Source of the DNA: Mucilaginibacter sp.
Lineage (GTDB): Bacteria > Bacteroidota > Bacteroidia > Sphingobacteriales > Sphingobacteriaceae
Assembly (NCBI GenBank): GCA_028287895.1
Contig: JAQBOV010000078.1
Coordinates: 1 to 38,926 of the forward strand
Reading direction: 5' to 3'
Length of the DNA: 38,926 nucleotides
A program made the translations under genes and the position numbers. Positions 8,516-16,139 of the stretch are shown here, one piece after another (position 1 is the stretch's first letter; each line of letters opens with the position of its first letter). The notes below the pieces were generated by a model. The model was not told where the DNA came from. It saw only the letters and a list, made by a program, of their open reading frames with translations, and ran no database searches.

Positions 8516-9202
8516 TCATATTTCAATTTCGTGGAAATACTCATAATTATCCAACACATCAATAAACGTGGCTGACTTGTTTGTTTGTATAACTGATTCC
8601 ACGGCGGGAATCACGGTATGACCAACCACCTGGTGATATCCGTCCAGCATATCGGCAATCAGTTCCTTTCTGTCTGCCCAGGTAATCCCGCCCGGACCCT
8701 CACCCCCGCGGCTGCTGCCTGCCTGATGTAATATCCATCTTTGGGCAGTCTGTTCGGTCTTGTTTACCAAATCGGCAACGGTATCTTTTTCGTCCCTGAT
8801 TTTCTGCACCAGGGCTATAGCTAAGAAATCCCGGTACCAGCGATTTGTTAGCCCGGCATGCGAAATGATATAATTCTGCCTTTGATAAGCCACCTTAAAC
8901 AAACTGCGGTGCTCATTAAAAAGCAAAGTAAGCGAACGCTGCATGCCTGGCCGGAAACCGGAACAGAGATAATGCGGAAAATGAAGATATTGAACATCAT
9001 GATTACCTAAAAGCAGTTCTATCTTTTGATGATGGCGCTTTTTTAAATCAATGATATTCTGTAGGTTTTCATAAATGACCCGGTCTGGTAGCGTCCAGTG
9101 GTCTACATAATCCCCCAGGAAGATCACTTTATCATACCGCTCGATCTGAATGTCCCTCCAGCAGTCCTTGCCGTGAAGGTCTCCTATAATAATATGTTTC
9201 AT
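8516..9202 (-). CDS. PPP-type serine/threonine phosphatase-like metallophosphoesterase
   Basis: The protein is 228 aa. The five metallophosphoesterase motifs are intact: GDLHG (7-11), GDYVD (30-34), GNHD (66-69), HAG (115-117) and GHT (194-196), which supply the two-metal site. The GDYVD and HAGL forms place it with PPP phosphatases and diadenosine tetraphosphatases (PrpA/ApaH-like) rather than nucleases. The substrate may be a phosphoprotein or a dinucleotide and cannot be decided from sequence. A small ORF lies 18 bases upstream on the same strand. Confidence 0.85.
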   Translation of the reverse strand: MKHIIIGDLHGKDCWRDIQIERYDKVIFLGDYVDHWTLPDRVIYENLQNIIDLKKRHHQKIELLLGNHDVQYLHFPHYLCSGFRPGMQRSLTLLFNEHRSLFKVAYQRQNYIISHAGLTNRWYRDFLAIALVQKIRDEKDTVADLVNKTEQTAQRWILHQAGSSRGGEGPGGITWADRKELIADMLDGYHQVVGHTVIPAVESVIQTNKSATFIDVLDNYEYFHEIEI

Positions 9203-9220
9203 TGCTTAACCTATTTAAAA

Positions 9221-9439
9221 TTAAATGTTTTTTTTCATCAATTGTACCCCGGAGCGGCATTGCCTGGTTTCCAGCGGGCCATTTTTTGTGAGCCCGTCGT
9301 TTGTTTTAGGGGGCAGCTCATTCATGCGCCAGGCGCTGACCGGCAGGTCAAAATAAAAGCATGGAGCAGAGGTACCGAACCACCGGTAATTGTATTTTAC
9401 CAGCATCCGGTTGTAAAATACCCAGGCCCGTTTGAGCAT
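9221..9439 (-). CDS. Small hypothetical protein upstream of phosphoesterase
   Basis: This 72-residue ORF starts at ATG 9439 and ends 18 bases before the phosphoesterase start. Codon use resembles the neighbouring genes (frequent CTG, GCC, CGG, GTA), and the composition is protein-like, with an aromatic N-terminal half (AWVFYNRMLVKYNYRWFGTS). I do not recognise the family. A plus-strand ORF across the same bases looks like its shadow. Confidence is moderate because there is no homology evidence. Confidence 0.45.
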   Translation of the reverse strand: MLKRAWVFYNRMLVKYNYRWFGTSAPCFYFDLPVSAWRMNELPPKTNDGLTKNGPLETRQCRSGVQLMKKNI

Positions 9440-9481
9440 ATGGCAGATTATAGGAAATAAAATTCCTGTCGCATGCCGGGC

Positions 9482-9512
9482 TTGAAATTAATAATTTGAA
9501 ATGTTAAATTTG
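9482..9512 (+). promoter_or_regulatory. Consensus Bacteroidota promoter
   Basis: TTG (9482-9484), a 20-base spacer and TAAATTTG (9505-9512) match TTTG/TAnnTTTG. The -7 box lies inside the longest possible ORF (ATG 9501), which argues that translation starts at ATG 9537. Confidence 0.6.
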
Positions 9513-9536
9513 TTTGTCAGCCTTATCAGCCGAACC

Positions 9537-10295
9537 ATGAAAAGCTATTTCAAACACCGCCGCCGCTTCGATCTTTCAACCGATACCTTCGATATCGGAA
9601 GACCCCTTCACTGGAAAAAAGGGTACGAAGGCAATCATTTTCTTTTCAGACTTTTACAGAGAGAAGAATCCGACTACCCGGATTTCTATCGTTATCATCT
9701 GGACTATTTCCTTCAGAGCTACCCCGGTTGCCGGGAGCAGGAATTTTTTATCCATGTCTGGAAAATTGTCTCCGCACATATCGTGCGCCTTCAGCTGAAA
9801 AACAATTATGCCTCCACTTATCCAAGGGATATGATGCACCTGGAAAAACTGGAAGCTTTCAGAAATTATCTCGGGGTGATCGACCAATGGGACACCGGCA
9901 AGGATAAGGATGCGATAATCGCCCGTAAGGAAACTGAAATCCAACACCTCAGGGATCAGTTAAAAATAGCCGAACGTGCGCTGGCCGACGCAAAAAGGAT
10001 GGATACCAAGGATTTTATCGATATCAGGCCCGGATATATTTTGTCCGTGGTGGACCTGCTCCTGCAGCTCCAGGAGTTAAAGCTTCCGTCCCTGGGAAAG
10101 GAATTAGTGCTGTCCCAGACACAAACGGTCTGGACAAAGCTGATTGCGAAGTACTTCCGGGAAGGAAAAAATGAAATTAAGGAGGAAACCATACGCCGGT
10201 ATTTTCCGGCTGATAAAAAAAATCCCGGCGTTAAATACGCACCCGTTCCCGAAAAAATGAAACTCTTTAAAATAAGGCCTTCCCCAGGACAATAA
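9537..10295 (+). CDS. Uncharacterised protein with central coiled coil
   Basis: Starting at ATG 9537 the protein is 252 aa; ATG 9501 is possible but lies upstream of the predicted transcription start. The N-terminal half is rich in aromatic and basic residues (SYFKHRRRFDL, GYEGNHFLFRLLQREESDYPDFYRYHLDYF). A short coiled coil follows around residues 130-155 (KETEIQHLRDQLKIAERALADAK). The C-terminal part is basic, with KNEIKEETIRRYFPADK. I considered the RteC excision regulators because of the neighbourhood, but saw no clear match. It may be an accessory protein of the mobilisation region; the function is unknown. Confidence 0.75.
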   Translation: MKSYFKHRRRFDLSTDTFDIGRPLHWKKGYEGNHFLFRLLQREESDYPDFYRYHLDYFLQSYPGCREQEFFIHVWKIVSAHIVRLQLKNNYASTYPRDMMHLEKLEAFRNYLGVIDQWDTGKDKDAIIARKETEIQHLRDQLKIAERALADAKRMDTKDFIDIRPGYILSVVDLLLQLQELKLPSLGKELVLSQTQTVWTKLIAKYFREGKNEIKEETIRRYFPADKKNPGVKYAPVPEKMKLFKIRPSPGQ

Positions 10296-10370
10296 TAGCT
10301 CCCCGTCACCGCAGGCATTTTTAGCGTGCGCCTGCAGCAACAATCTGTTAATTAAGTACTTACGTTCACC

Positions 10371-10390
10371 GGCCGGCATAGTAACCGGCC
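10371..10390 (+). terminator. GC-rich hairpin after the coiled-coil gene
   Basis: GGCCGG (10371-10376) and CCGGCC (10385-10390) form a perfect 6-bp stem with an 8-base loop, 75 bases after the stop codon. Only TTATT follows, so it may be a weak terminator or part of a transfer origin. Confidence 0.35.
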
Positions 10391-10453
10391 TTATTGACCA
10401 GCCGTTTCGCGTGGTCAAATTTTCCCGTGTTTTTACCCGAAATTGCAGTAAGC

Positions 10454-10465
10454 CATAACGTTATG
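10454..10465. repeat. Perfect palindrome CATAACGTTATG, candidate oriT or operator
   Basis: This 12-bp perfect palindrome lies about 107 bases upstream of the mobilisation operon. That is where a relaxosome binding site, nick region or autoregulatory operator of the MobC-like protein would be expected. No nick consensus could be confirmed. The rest of 10296-10571 has no gene. Confidence 0.3.
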
Positions 10466-10571
10466 TGCGTTTTAAAATAGCAGGACGGCCCGGCAGTTTA
10501 TTTCTCTGCGGGGCAGCCGGCGCCCATATACCGCAGGCAAATCGAGGTATAGTATAAATTTAACAGACTAA

Positions 10572-10970
10572 ATGCAAATGGAAACAAAAGAAAGATCAGT
10601 CAAAAACCCGGCGGTCACCGTACCGGGAGAAATGACAAAACGCAGCCGCTACTTTGGGATGAAGGTGTCTCCCGCTGAGCGCAGGATGATTGAAGAAAAG
10701 GCAAAACAGGCGGCCATGTCGCCTACCGACTGGTGTCGCAGCGCGGCCACCACAGGCCAAATCACCAGACGGCTGACCGGTGAAGAAATGGATATACTCT
10801 GGTCGCTGGCAGCGATGGACCATCACCTTGCGCGGATCGCCCGCATGGCCGAACTGGAAGGCTTATTCTCGGTCGAGCGCCGATGCCGGGAAATTATAAC
10901 AGAAATTGATCAAACCATTAAATATTTAAACAGCGATGATAGGAAAAATAATAAAATCAAGGCATTTTGA
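10572..10970 (+). CDS. MobC-like mobilisation accessory protein
   Basis: The protein is 132 aa (ATG 10578 is an alternative start). The core RSRYFGMKVSPAERRMIEEKAKQAAMSPTDWCRSAA has the ribbon-helix-helix layout of MobC/MobA relaxosome proteins of Bacteroidota mobilisable elements: a beta strand, then two helices with the conserved S-xx-W/F-R pattern. Such proteins bind oriT and help the relaxase nick. A helical tail follows. It overlaps the relaxase gene by 35 bases, and its third codon positions look more GC-rich than the flanking chromosome. Confidence 0.85.
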   Translation: MQMETKERSVKNPAVTVPGEMTKRSRYFGMKVSPAERRMIEEKAKQAAMSPTDWCRSAATTGQITRRLTGEEMDILWSLAAMDHHLARIARMAELEGLFSVERRCREIITEIDQTIKYLNSDDRKNNKIKAF

Positions 10971-11868
10971 GCGCTGTGTCCGCTACTGCCTTGGCAAAGA
11001 CCAGGCTTTTATCCTGGACGCCAGGGGGATAAGGACCAGCAGCCTGCAGCGGATCATTCATGACTTTAATATGCAGAGGAAGCTGAATATGCGGCTGGGC
11101 GTGGCAGCGGGACATATCGCCCTGAGCTGGAGCCCGCGCGACCGGGGCCGGATAACGCCTTCGGTGATGACCCAAAGGGCCAGGGAGTATATGGATAAAA
11201 TGGGCATCCGTGATACCCAGTACCTCCTTGTGGAACACCGCGACAGACCTCATCCCCACCTGCACCTGATCTATAACCGGGTAAACAGGCGGGGTAAAAC
11301 AATTTCTGACAAATTTCAGCGGTTACACAGCGGCCGCGTTTGCACCGAACTGAAGCTGAAATATGGCTATATGGTCTCCCCGGGCAAGGCCGGAGTGAAC
11401 AGGGCGGGCCTCAGGGGAAAGGACAAAGTAAGATACCAGCTTTTTGACGCGATCTGTCCTGCCCTTGAAAGTGCCCGCAGCTGGCAGGAGCTGGAGGCCG
11501 CGCTTAGCGGGAAAGATATACAATTCCGCTTCCGTTACCAGGAGCAGACCGGAGAGATCCAGGGGGTCAGTTTCGCCGCCGGAAAAATAAAATTCAAAGG
11601 CTCAGCGATCGATTCCAGCCTCAGCTTTGGCAGGATCGAGCAGCAGCTGAGCCGTAACCTCGTCCGTTCCATTGCTGCGGGTCAGCACCCCGGGAGCACG
11701 GCCGGCATCCCGGCAGAGGCCCCACCCCGCGCGAGCGATCTTTACCGCCCGGAGAAAAACGATGCGCAGCAGAATGAGCAAAATCGCTCAGTAGAATCTA
11801 CCCGGGGGCTTGTTCGGCAGGATCCGCCGGAAGAAAACTTTATGCAGCAAAAAGGGAGGGGCAGATGA
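10936..11868 (+). CDS. MOBP-type relaxase/mobilisation nuclease
   Basis: The protein is 310 aa. Residues 1-130 form the relaxase core: an N-terminal block with Y17 (CVRYCLGKD, a candidate catalytic tyrosine), a strand HIALSWSP (60-67) and the metal-binding motif HRDRPHPHLHLIYNRVN (101-117) with H106, H108 and H110. This matches the Relaxase/Mobilisation nuclease family (PF03432), known in Bacteroidota as MobB. It would nick oriT and pilot the strand into a recipient using another element's secretion system. The C-terminal half is basic and low in complexity. It overlaps its upstream neighbour by 35 bases and its downstream neighbour by ATGA. Confidence 0.93.
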   Translation: MIGKIIKSRHFERCVRYCLGKDQAFILDARGIRTSSLQRIIHDFNMQRKLNMRLGVAAGHIALSWSPRDRGRITPSVMTQRAREYMDKMGIRDTQYLLVEHRDRPHPHLHLIYNRVNRRGKTISDKFQRLHSGRVCTELKLKYGYMVSPGKAGVNRAGLRGKDKVRYQLFDAICPALESARSWQELEAALSGKDIQFRFRYQEQTGEIQGVSFAAGKIKFKGSAIDSSLSFGRIEQQLSRNLVRSIAAGQHPGSTAGIPAEAPPRASDLYRPEKNDAQQNEQNRSVESTRGLVRQDPPEENFMQQKGRGR

Positions 11869-12359
11869 CCGCTAACGAAGTAGAAAACTGCCTGGACGAC
11901 CATTCCGCGTCCCTGGGCAAACAGGCGGCCAGGATAACGGTACTGGAAAACCGGCTGCCGGATCTGTCGCTCGAACTATCGGCGATCAGGGAGGAGCTGG
12001 TCATTTTTAACACCGATGAAAAACTGGATCTAGTGATCCACTGTCTGAACGGCCTCAATGACGAGCTCGCCCGCCGCCCCCAGGCGATTAACCGCAGTTA
12101 CCGCATCTTGTTATTTCCTGAGTCCGGCCTGCGGGATTATTATAAAATAGTCTTTGGAAGGCTCCTTCCCTGGGGAATATTACTGATCGCCCTGACTTAT
12201 CTTTTTCTTCTTGGGCAGAAAGCTTTGGCCCCGCGCAGCGAAGAAGCCCGGGAAGGCAGGTATACCCGCTCCTGGATTTACCTGGACCGTCATGCGGGAA
12301 AAAAGATGCACAAAGCCATGCAGGAGGCTCTCGAAAGGACTGCAGATGCCCCAAATTAA
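11865..12359 (+). CDS. Mobilisation-operon membrane protein with coiled coil
   Basis: The protein is 164 aa and starts in the ATGA overlap with the relaxase stop. Residues 15-65 are heptad-like (ITVLENRLPDLSLELSAIREELV). One membrane segment lies at about 99-117 (LLPWGILLIALTYLFLLGQ), followed by a basic, presumably cytoplasmic tail. Proteins of this layout are often the third gene of Bacteroidota mob operons, but I cannot name the family. It could link the relaxosome to the membrane or a coupling protein; this is inferred from position and topology only. Confidence 0.75.
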   Translation: MTANEVENCLDDHSASLGKQAARITVLENRLPDLSLELSAIREELVIFNTDEKLDLVIHCLNGLNDELARRPQAINRSYRILLFPESGLRDYYKIVFGRLLPWGILLIALTYLFLLGQKALAPRSEEAREGRYTRSWIYLDRHAGKKMHKAMQEALERTADAPN

Positions 12360-12360
12360 T

Positions 12361-12393
12361 AAGTTGTCCCCGCGGCCACCACGGGGACAACTT
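12361..12393 (+). terminator. Strong hairpin terminator of the mob operon
   Basis: AAGTTGTCCCCG (12361-12372) pairs perfectly with CGGGGACAACTT (12382-12393) over 12 bp with a 9-base loop, starting one base after the preceding stop codon. A short TTTATT region overlaps the 3' arm. Confidence 0.8.
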
Positions 12394-12449
12394 TATTCCC
12401 GCGCTCTTATCAGCATCAAAAAAAGGCGCCGGGAGTTTATTTTTTCAAT

Positions 12450-12477
12450 TTTCTCCCCGAACCGGAGAAAGCTTTTT
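12450..12477 (+). terminator. Second rho-independent terminator
   Basis: TTTCTCC (12450-12456) and GGAGAAA (12464-12470) form a 7-bp stem with a 7-base loop followed by GCTTTTTT. It backs up the hairpin that ends the mob operon. Confidence 0.65.
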
Positions 12478-12589
12478 TGCTATTTGCCTGATCACAAGTT
12501 TTCAGGTAATTTACCCTGATTTTGTTACAGAACTTAATAGAATTTATCCCAGGTCGGTTAAAAGGAATAAAATGCTGCTCCCGGAGAAT

Positions 12590-12623
12590 GAAAAAAAGAA
12601 GAGTTCCTGATGGGCAGGAACTC
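12590..12623 (-). terminator. Minus-strand terminator downstream of the tRNA-like element
   Basis: GAGTTCCTG (12601-12609) and CAGGAACTC (12615-12623) form a perfect 9-bp stem with a 5-base loop. On the minus strand the stem is followed by TTCTTTTTTTC. It lies about 40 bases beyond the 3' end of the tRNA-like sequence and could end its transcript or that of the histidine kinase. Confidence 0.65.
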
Positions 12624-12663
12624 GTTCAACCAATTATAAAACCTAAATTATGAGAGAAGAGAG

Positions 12664-12716
12664 ATGCAGAGGACGGAATCGAACCATCCTTATGCTGCCT
12701 GATCAGCGCTCTGCAT
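12664..12716 (-). pseudogene. tRNA-like element lacking the D arm
   Basis: On the minus strand, ATGCAGAG (12716-12709) pairs perfectly with CTCTGCAT (12671-12664) as an acceptor stem. A canonical T arm precedes the 3' strand: GATGG-TTCGATT-CCGTC with five pairs (one G-U), including G53-C61 and the TTCGANT loop. Only 20 bases remain in between, and they fold as a 4-bp stem GCTG/CAGC with a 6-base loop ATCAGG. A D arm is missing and the middle hairpin is too short for a normal anticodon arm. No CCA is encoded. It is probably a tRNA gene with an internal deletion, next to a mobile-element edge; a structured small RNA is the alternative. Confidence 0.5.
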
Positions 12717-12843
12717 GATATTTATTGAACCGTCATGGGACAAATATAAATATATTTATTGATATACTATATAATCTATAGAAATAATAGAATTTATTTG
12801 AAAATAAGCACCGCCCCCGAAGAACCGGTTGAATACAAGCCGT

Positions 12844-14175
12844 TTACACTTCGATCAGTCCGGCAGGAAATATAAGCTTAAAGGTACTTCCCACACCCGG
12901 CACCGAGCTCACTTCAATTTTTATACGATGGAAATCAGCAATTGATTTTACTATAGGCAGTCCAAGGCCGAAGCTATCCTGCTGGAGTGACTGGCTGAAT
13001 TTTTTAAACCTGTTGAAGATATGCGGCAGCTGTTCCGGGCTGATGCCAATCCCGCTGTCGGCAATTTCAACCAGAAACAGCCCACCGCCCCCGTGCCCGG
13101 TGATCTTTATTTCTCCGCCTTCCCGGTTGTACTTTATAGCGTTATTGATCAGATTGAAGAACAGGTTGAACAGCAAGAATTTATTAACATGGACTAAATT
13201 CCATTCCGCAGGGATACTCATATCACTGCTGATATTTTTCTCCTGCAAACGGATCGATATCTCGTCATAAACCTCGTGTATAAGCTCGCCCAGCGATATG
13301 CGGTCTTCCTTTAAAAACTGATCATTTTCAATCTGGGATATCAGCAGCAGGGTTTTGGTTATACTTTTTAAACGGTTAAGTATTTTCTGCATTTCAAGCA
13401 GTCGAACCTTAACCTCGTCAATAATATCCTCACGCTCAAACATGTTTTCAATCTTCGATTGCAAAATAGATATCGGTGTCATTAGCTCGTGTGACGCATT
13501 GGAAATAAATTCGCGTTCTTTCTGAAATGTGTTTTCAATGGTCTGGATCATTTTATGAATACTGATGTCCAGGTATTCAAAATCTGCAGTCGTTGTCCGC
13601 ACCTTGGTGTAAGGTGTGTGATGAGGAAATCTATGGCCGATAAGCTTGGTCTTGATGATCATCCCCAGTGGCCTTAGCACATAGGTTGAATACACCTGGT
13701 CGGCCAGGATGGTTAACAGCACCATTCCTAAGAGTATTTCAAATGCTATACTTTGCAATGGCGCGGTGGTTTCATTAATAGTATCTACGCTTTTGCCGAT
13801 TTCGAGCAGGTAGTTCTGGTGACCAACTTTGAAAGTCCGGCTTAATATCCTGTACTGAATAGTATCGCCTTCTACAAGCCGGTTTTCATTAATAATGGTA
13901 TCGATATTTTCATTGGTGGAATCCACATCCAGGCTGACGTATTCCTCTTTCAATAAAGCATTATAGCTACCGTAACTTTCCCCGTTTTGTATATAGTTTT
14001 TTATCCCGGGGCCCATTACAATTTTCAATACCTTATCCTTTTGCCTGCGCAGCCAGTTATCGGTATAGTTCCTGTTAATATCCCGGATCAGGGTAGGTAA
14101 TAACAGCACAAACAACACCACAATTACCAATTTTGAAATGGTATTAAACAGCGTTAATTTGATTCCAAGTTTCAA
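12844..14175 (-). CDS. Sensor histidine kinase
   Basis: The protein is 443 aa. A membrane helix at about 14-30 and a second at about 143-160 enclose a periplasmic sensor of some 110 residues. A HAMP-like linker follows. The dimerisation helix holds the phospho-accepting H229 in FISNASHELMTP. The ATPase domain has N-box NLINNAIKYN, G1 IADSGIGIS, an F box and G2 FGLGLPIVKS. It phosphorylates the response regulator encoded 11 bases upstream, so they form a two-component system. The signal is not evident; the outer-membrane protein earlier in the operon may be part of the response or the stimulus. Confidence 0.95.
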   Translation of the reverse strand: MKLGIKLTLFNTISKLVIVVLFVLLLPTLIRDINRNYTDNWLRRQKDKVLKIVMGPGIKNYIQNGESYGSYNALLKEEYVSLDVDSTNENIDTIINENRLVEGDTIQYRILSRTFKVGHQNYLLEIGKSVDTINETTAPLQSIAFEILLGMVLLTILADQVYSTYVLRPLGMIIKTKLIGHRFPHHTPYTKVRTTTADFEYLDISIHKMIQTIENTFQKEREFISNASHELMTPISILQSKIENMFEREDIIDEVKVRLLEMQKILNRLKSITKTLLLISQIENDQFLKEDRISLGELIHEVYDEISIRLQEKNISSDMSIPAEWNLVHVNKFLLFNLFFNLINNAIKYNREGGEIKITGHGGGGLFLVEIADSGIGISPEQLPHIFNRFKKFSQSLQQDSFGLGLPIVKSIADFHRIKIEVSSVPGVGSTFKLIFPAGLIEV

Positions 14176-14186
14176 TATTTAACTAA

Positions 14187-14867
14187 TTATTTAATGTTTA
14201 TCCGGTAACCCAGGCCCCTTACCGTCTCGAGCCAGTCGGGCGGGCTGTAAGCATTCAGTTTCTTCCTGATATTTTTTATATGTGCATCAATATAATTGGA
14301 GTCATAGTCGTCATTTACGATACTCCCCCAGATATGTTCACTTAACTGAGAACGGGTAAGTGTTCTGTTTTTATGCAATATCATGTATGCCACCAGGTCA
14401 AATTCCTTTTTTGTAATCGTGCTGACCGGTGCCCCGCCGTAAGAAATAGTCCGGTTAGTGAGATCAATGACAAAATCACTTAACACAACGGTTGAATTTT
14501 TCAATCCAAACTTTCTTCGCGTTATGGCCTGCATCCTGCTTTGCAATTCCAATAATGAAAATGGCTTTGGCAGGTAATCATCAGCCCCCAGGTCTAAGCC
14601 TTTTATACGATCGTTAACCTCTGCACGGGCGGTGAGTATAATACATGCGGCTTCCGGGTTGTATTTCTTAGCTTCCTTAAGCAGATCAAGGCCTTCATAG
14701 TCGGGCAGTCCAAGGTCAATCAGAATAAAATCGTATAGATTGGTCGCAATCTTTTCAGACGCAGAAACCCCATCAAAGCATACCTCGCAAATGTAATTGC
14801 AGTTGGTTAAAAATATTTCCAGCTCCGTGGTCAGTGCCTTTTCGTCCTCAACAATCAGAACATTCAT
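14187..14867 (-). CDS. OmpR/PhoB-family response regulator
   Basis: The protein is 226 aa. The receiver domain (1-118) contains the acidic pocket E7/D8, phospho-acceptor D51 in ILIDLGLPD, T79 in IILTARAE and K101 in PKPFSL. The C-terminal winged helix (about 130-225) has the OmpR-type pattern TKKEFDLVAYMILHKNRTLTRSQL...IDAHIKNIRKKL...IETVRGLGYRI-like ending. It is co-directional with the kinase (11-base gap) and the outer-membrane gene (6-base gap), which points to one operon and to possible autoregulation. Confidence 0.96.
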   Translation of the reverse strand: MNVLIVEDEKALTTELEIFLTNCNYICEVCFDGVSASEKIATNLYDFILIDLGLPDYEGLDLLKEAKKYNPEAACIILTARAEVNDRIKGLDLGADDYLPKPFSLLELQSRMQAITRRKFGLKNSTVVLSDFVIDLTNRTISYGGAPVSTITKKEFDLVAYMILHKNRTLTRSQLSEHIWGSIVNDDYDSNYIDAHIKNIRKKLNAYSPPDWLETVRGLGYRINIK

Positions 14868-14873
14868 GCAGGT

Positions 14874-15755
14874 TTAATAAAAGACGTAATAAAATGTTAA
14901 GTTATAAAACGATTCGCGGTGGTTTTTTAATATCCCCTCAACATTTACAGGTATTGAGTATTTATATGAAAATTCAAATGTGTAATGCGGCCTGTTATAG
15001 GCTATCGGAATTTTAAAACTATAATTAAGTGCATTAAACTCACTGTTACGACCTGCATAGTTTTGCGTGTTGATCGGCGGACCAATGATATCCTCGTAAT
15101 CGAGCCTCCCGGGGTGATTCATTGAATATTTCTGAACAAAATTCTGTGTGCCCAGAATAATGTTTATTGCAGGATTAAAGGACAGGTAATCCTTATCATC
15201 AAAAATGCTCCAGCTCGTTTCAAAATATTTAGAGTTACTAATGGTCACAAAAAAGTCGCTGGATTCCCCAAATAAATAATCCATGGTAACGCTTGATTTT
15301 AAGATCTTCCAATCATATGAATTACTCAAATTGATATCATTGGACGAAGCCGATTTGATAATCAGGGCGTTCCGGTCAAAAATAAACCGGGTATAACTTA
15401 CGTTCCCTGAAAATTTTGACCAAAGGTGATAAAGATAGCCTGCTCCCAGATCGGTTTCATCAATTACGGGCGTTGATCCCAAAACCTTATAGGCCGAACC
15501 GTAAACAAATATGCCTGACTTGGTATTGTAGATAACATCCGTATTTAAGAAGGGATATTTAACGGGGCCGGTGCGTCCGAAAAAGCTGGCATCGCTGCCA
15601 TAACTGATCCCGGCTGAAACAGATCTTTTGCGGATCAGTGTATCAGAATCCGCTGTTATGCGGACCGAACGGTCTGTCAAAATGTGATGCGTATGGATAC
15701 CGGCACCGGCATTCAGATAAATAGTCAAAATAAACAGGGTGCAAATATATTTCAT
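14874..15755 (-). CDS. Outer-membrane beta-barrel protein, uncharacterised
   Basis: The protein is 293 aa. It has an N-terminal signal peptide (KYICTLFILTIYLNAGAGI). The rest is alternating polar/aromatic strands typical of a small barrel (VSAGISYGSDASFF, FVYGSAYKVLG, YTFEFSYKYSIPV) and it ends in FYNLTFYYVFY, an aromatic outer-membrane insertion-type C-terminus. No plug or peptidoglycan-binding domain is seen. It lies directly upstream of a two-component system in the same operon, so it may be sensed, regulated or both. Function is unknown. Confidence 0.75.
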   Translation of the reverse strand: MKYICTLFILTIYLNAGAGIHTHHILTDRSVRITADSDTLIRKRSVSAGISYGSDASFFGRTGPVKYPFLNTDVIYNTKSGIFVYGSAYKVLGSTPVIDETDLGAGYLYHLWSKFSGNVSYTRFIFDRNALIIKSASSNDINLSNSYDWKILKSSVTMDYLFGESSDFFVTISNSKYFETSWSIFDDKDYLSFNPAINIILGTQNFVQKYSMNHPGRLDYEDIIGPPINTQNYAGRNSEFNALNYSFKIPIAYNRPHYTFEFSYKYSIPVNVEGILKNHRESFYNLTFYYVFY

Positions 15756-15785
15756 TAATACGCGATATAATATAATTTGATCTCG

Positions 15786-16139
15786 TTAATTGCCATTTCT
15801 TCGGGGTATTTCAGGCGGACGCTCCAATCCTACCGGCCTGCGCTGTCTCTTTGGTTTAACCTTCGTCTGAGAATTTGAATTCCCTTCATCAATTTTCTCT
15901 GGTTTTGGCAGCCGCTTTGCTTTTGCTACTTCTTTTATTTTCCTCTTCTCGTCAAGTTCCTGTTGTTTTTGCTTAGCTGTTTTATTTGGTATGGTGTCAA
16001 TAAAAAATTCTTTTAATGAATCTGCGTAGATATCATGCTTTTTAAGCACGTAATGATTACGCCTGCGTGTAATTTTAGCGGAAGATAAACATGGCATGAG
16101 TATCAATAGGAGGACAATATACACAAACCACTTAATCAT
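15786..16139 (-). CDS. Small secreted basic protein
   Basis: The protein is 117 aa. Residues 1-21 are a signal peptide (IKWFVYIVLLLILMPCLSSA) with a possible lipobox-like LMPC; if cleaved there, it would be a lipoprotein anchored at C17. The mature part is strongly charged and repetitive (KQKQQELDEKRKIKEVAKAKRLPKPEK) and ends proline/arginine-rich (KRQRRPVGLERPPEIPRRNG). It is the first gene of the four-gene operon running to the histidine kinase, 30 bases before the barrel gene. A periplasmic partner of the barrel or sensor is a guess. The 292 bases upstream (16140-16431) hold no gene. Confidence 0.65.
   Translation of the reverse strand: MIKWFVYIVLLLILMPCLSSAKITRRRNHYVLKKHDIYADSLKEFFIDTIPNKTAKQKQQELDEKRKIKEVAKAKRLPKPEKIDEGNSNSQTKVKPKRQRRPVGLERPPEIPRRNGN

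Noticed and set aside
9098..9460. Plus-strand ORF of 120 codons
   Set aside because: It lies opposite the phosphoesterase start and the small minus-strand ORF and looks like their shadow.
9501..10295. RteC-type excision regulator
   Set aside because: The neighbourhood suggested it, but the sequence lacks a recognisable RteC pattern, so the gene is left as uncharacterised.
12361..12393. Insertion-sequence terminal inverted repeat
   Set aside because: The perfect 12-bp inverted repeat is a compact hairpin right after a stop codon with no transposase; a terminator explains it.
12211..12519. Plus-strand ORF of 102 codons across the end of the mob operon
   Set aside because: It runs through the membrane-protein gene and two terminators in another frame and has a basic, low-complexity composition.
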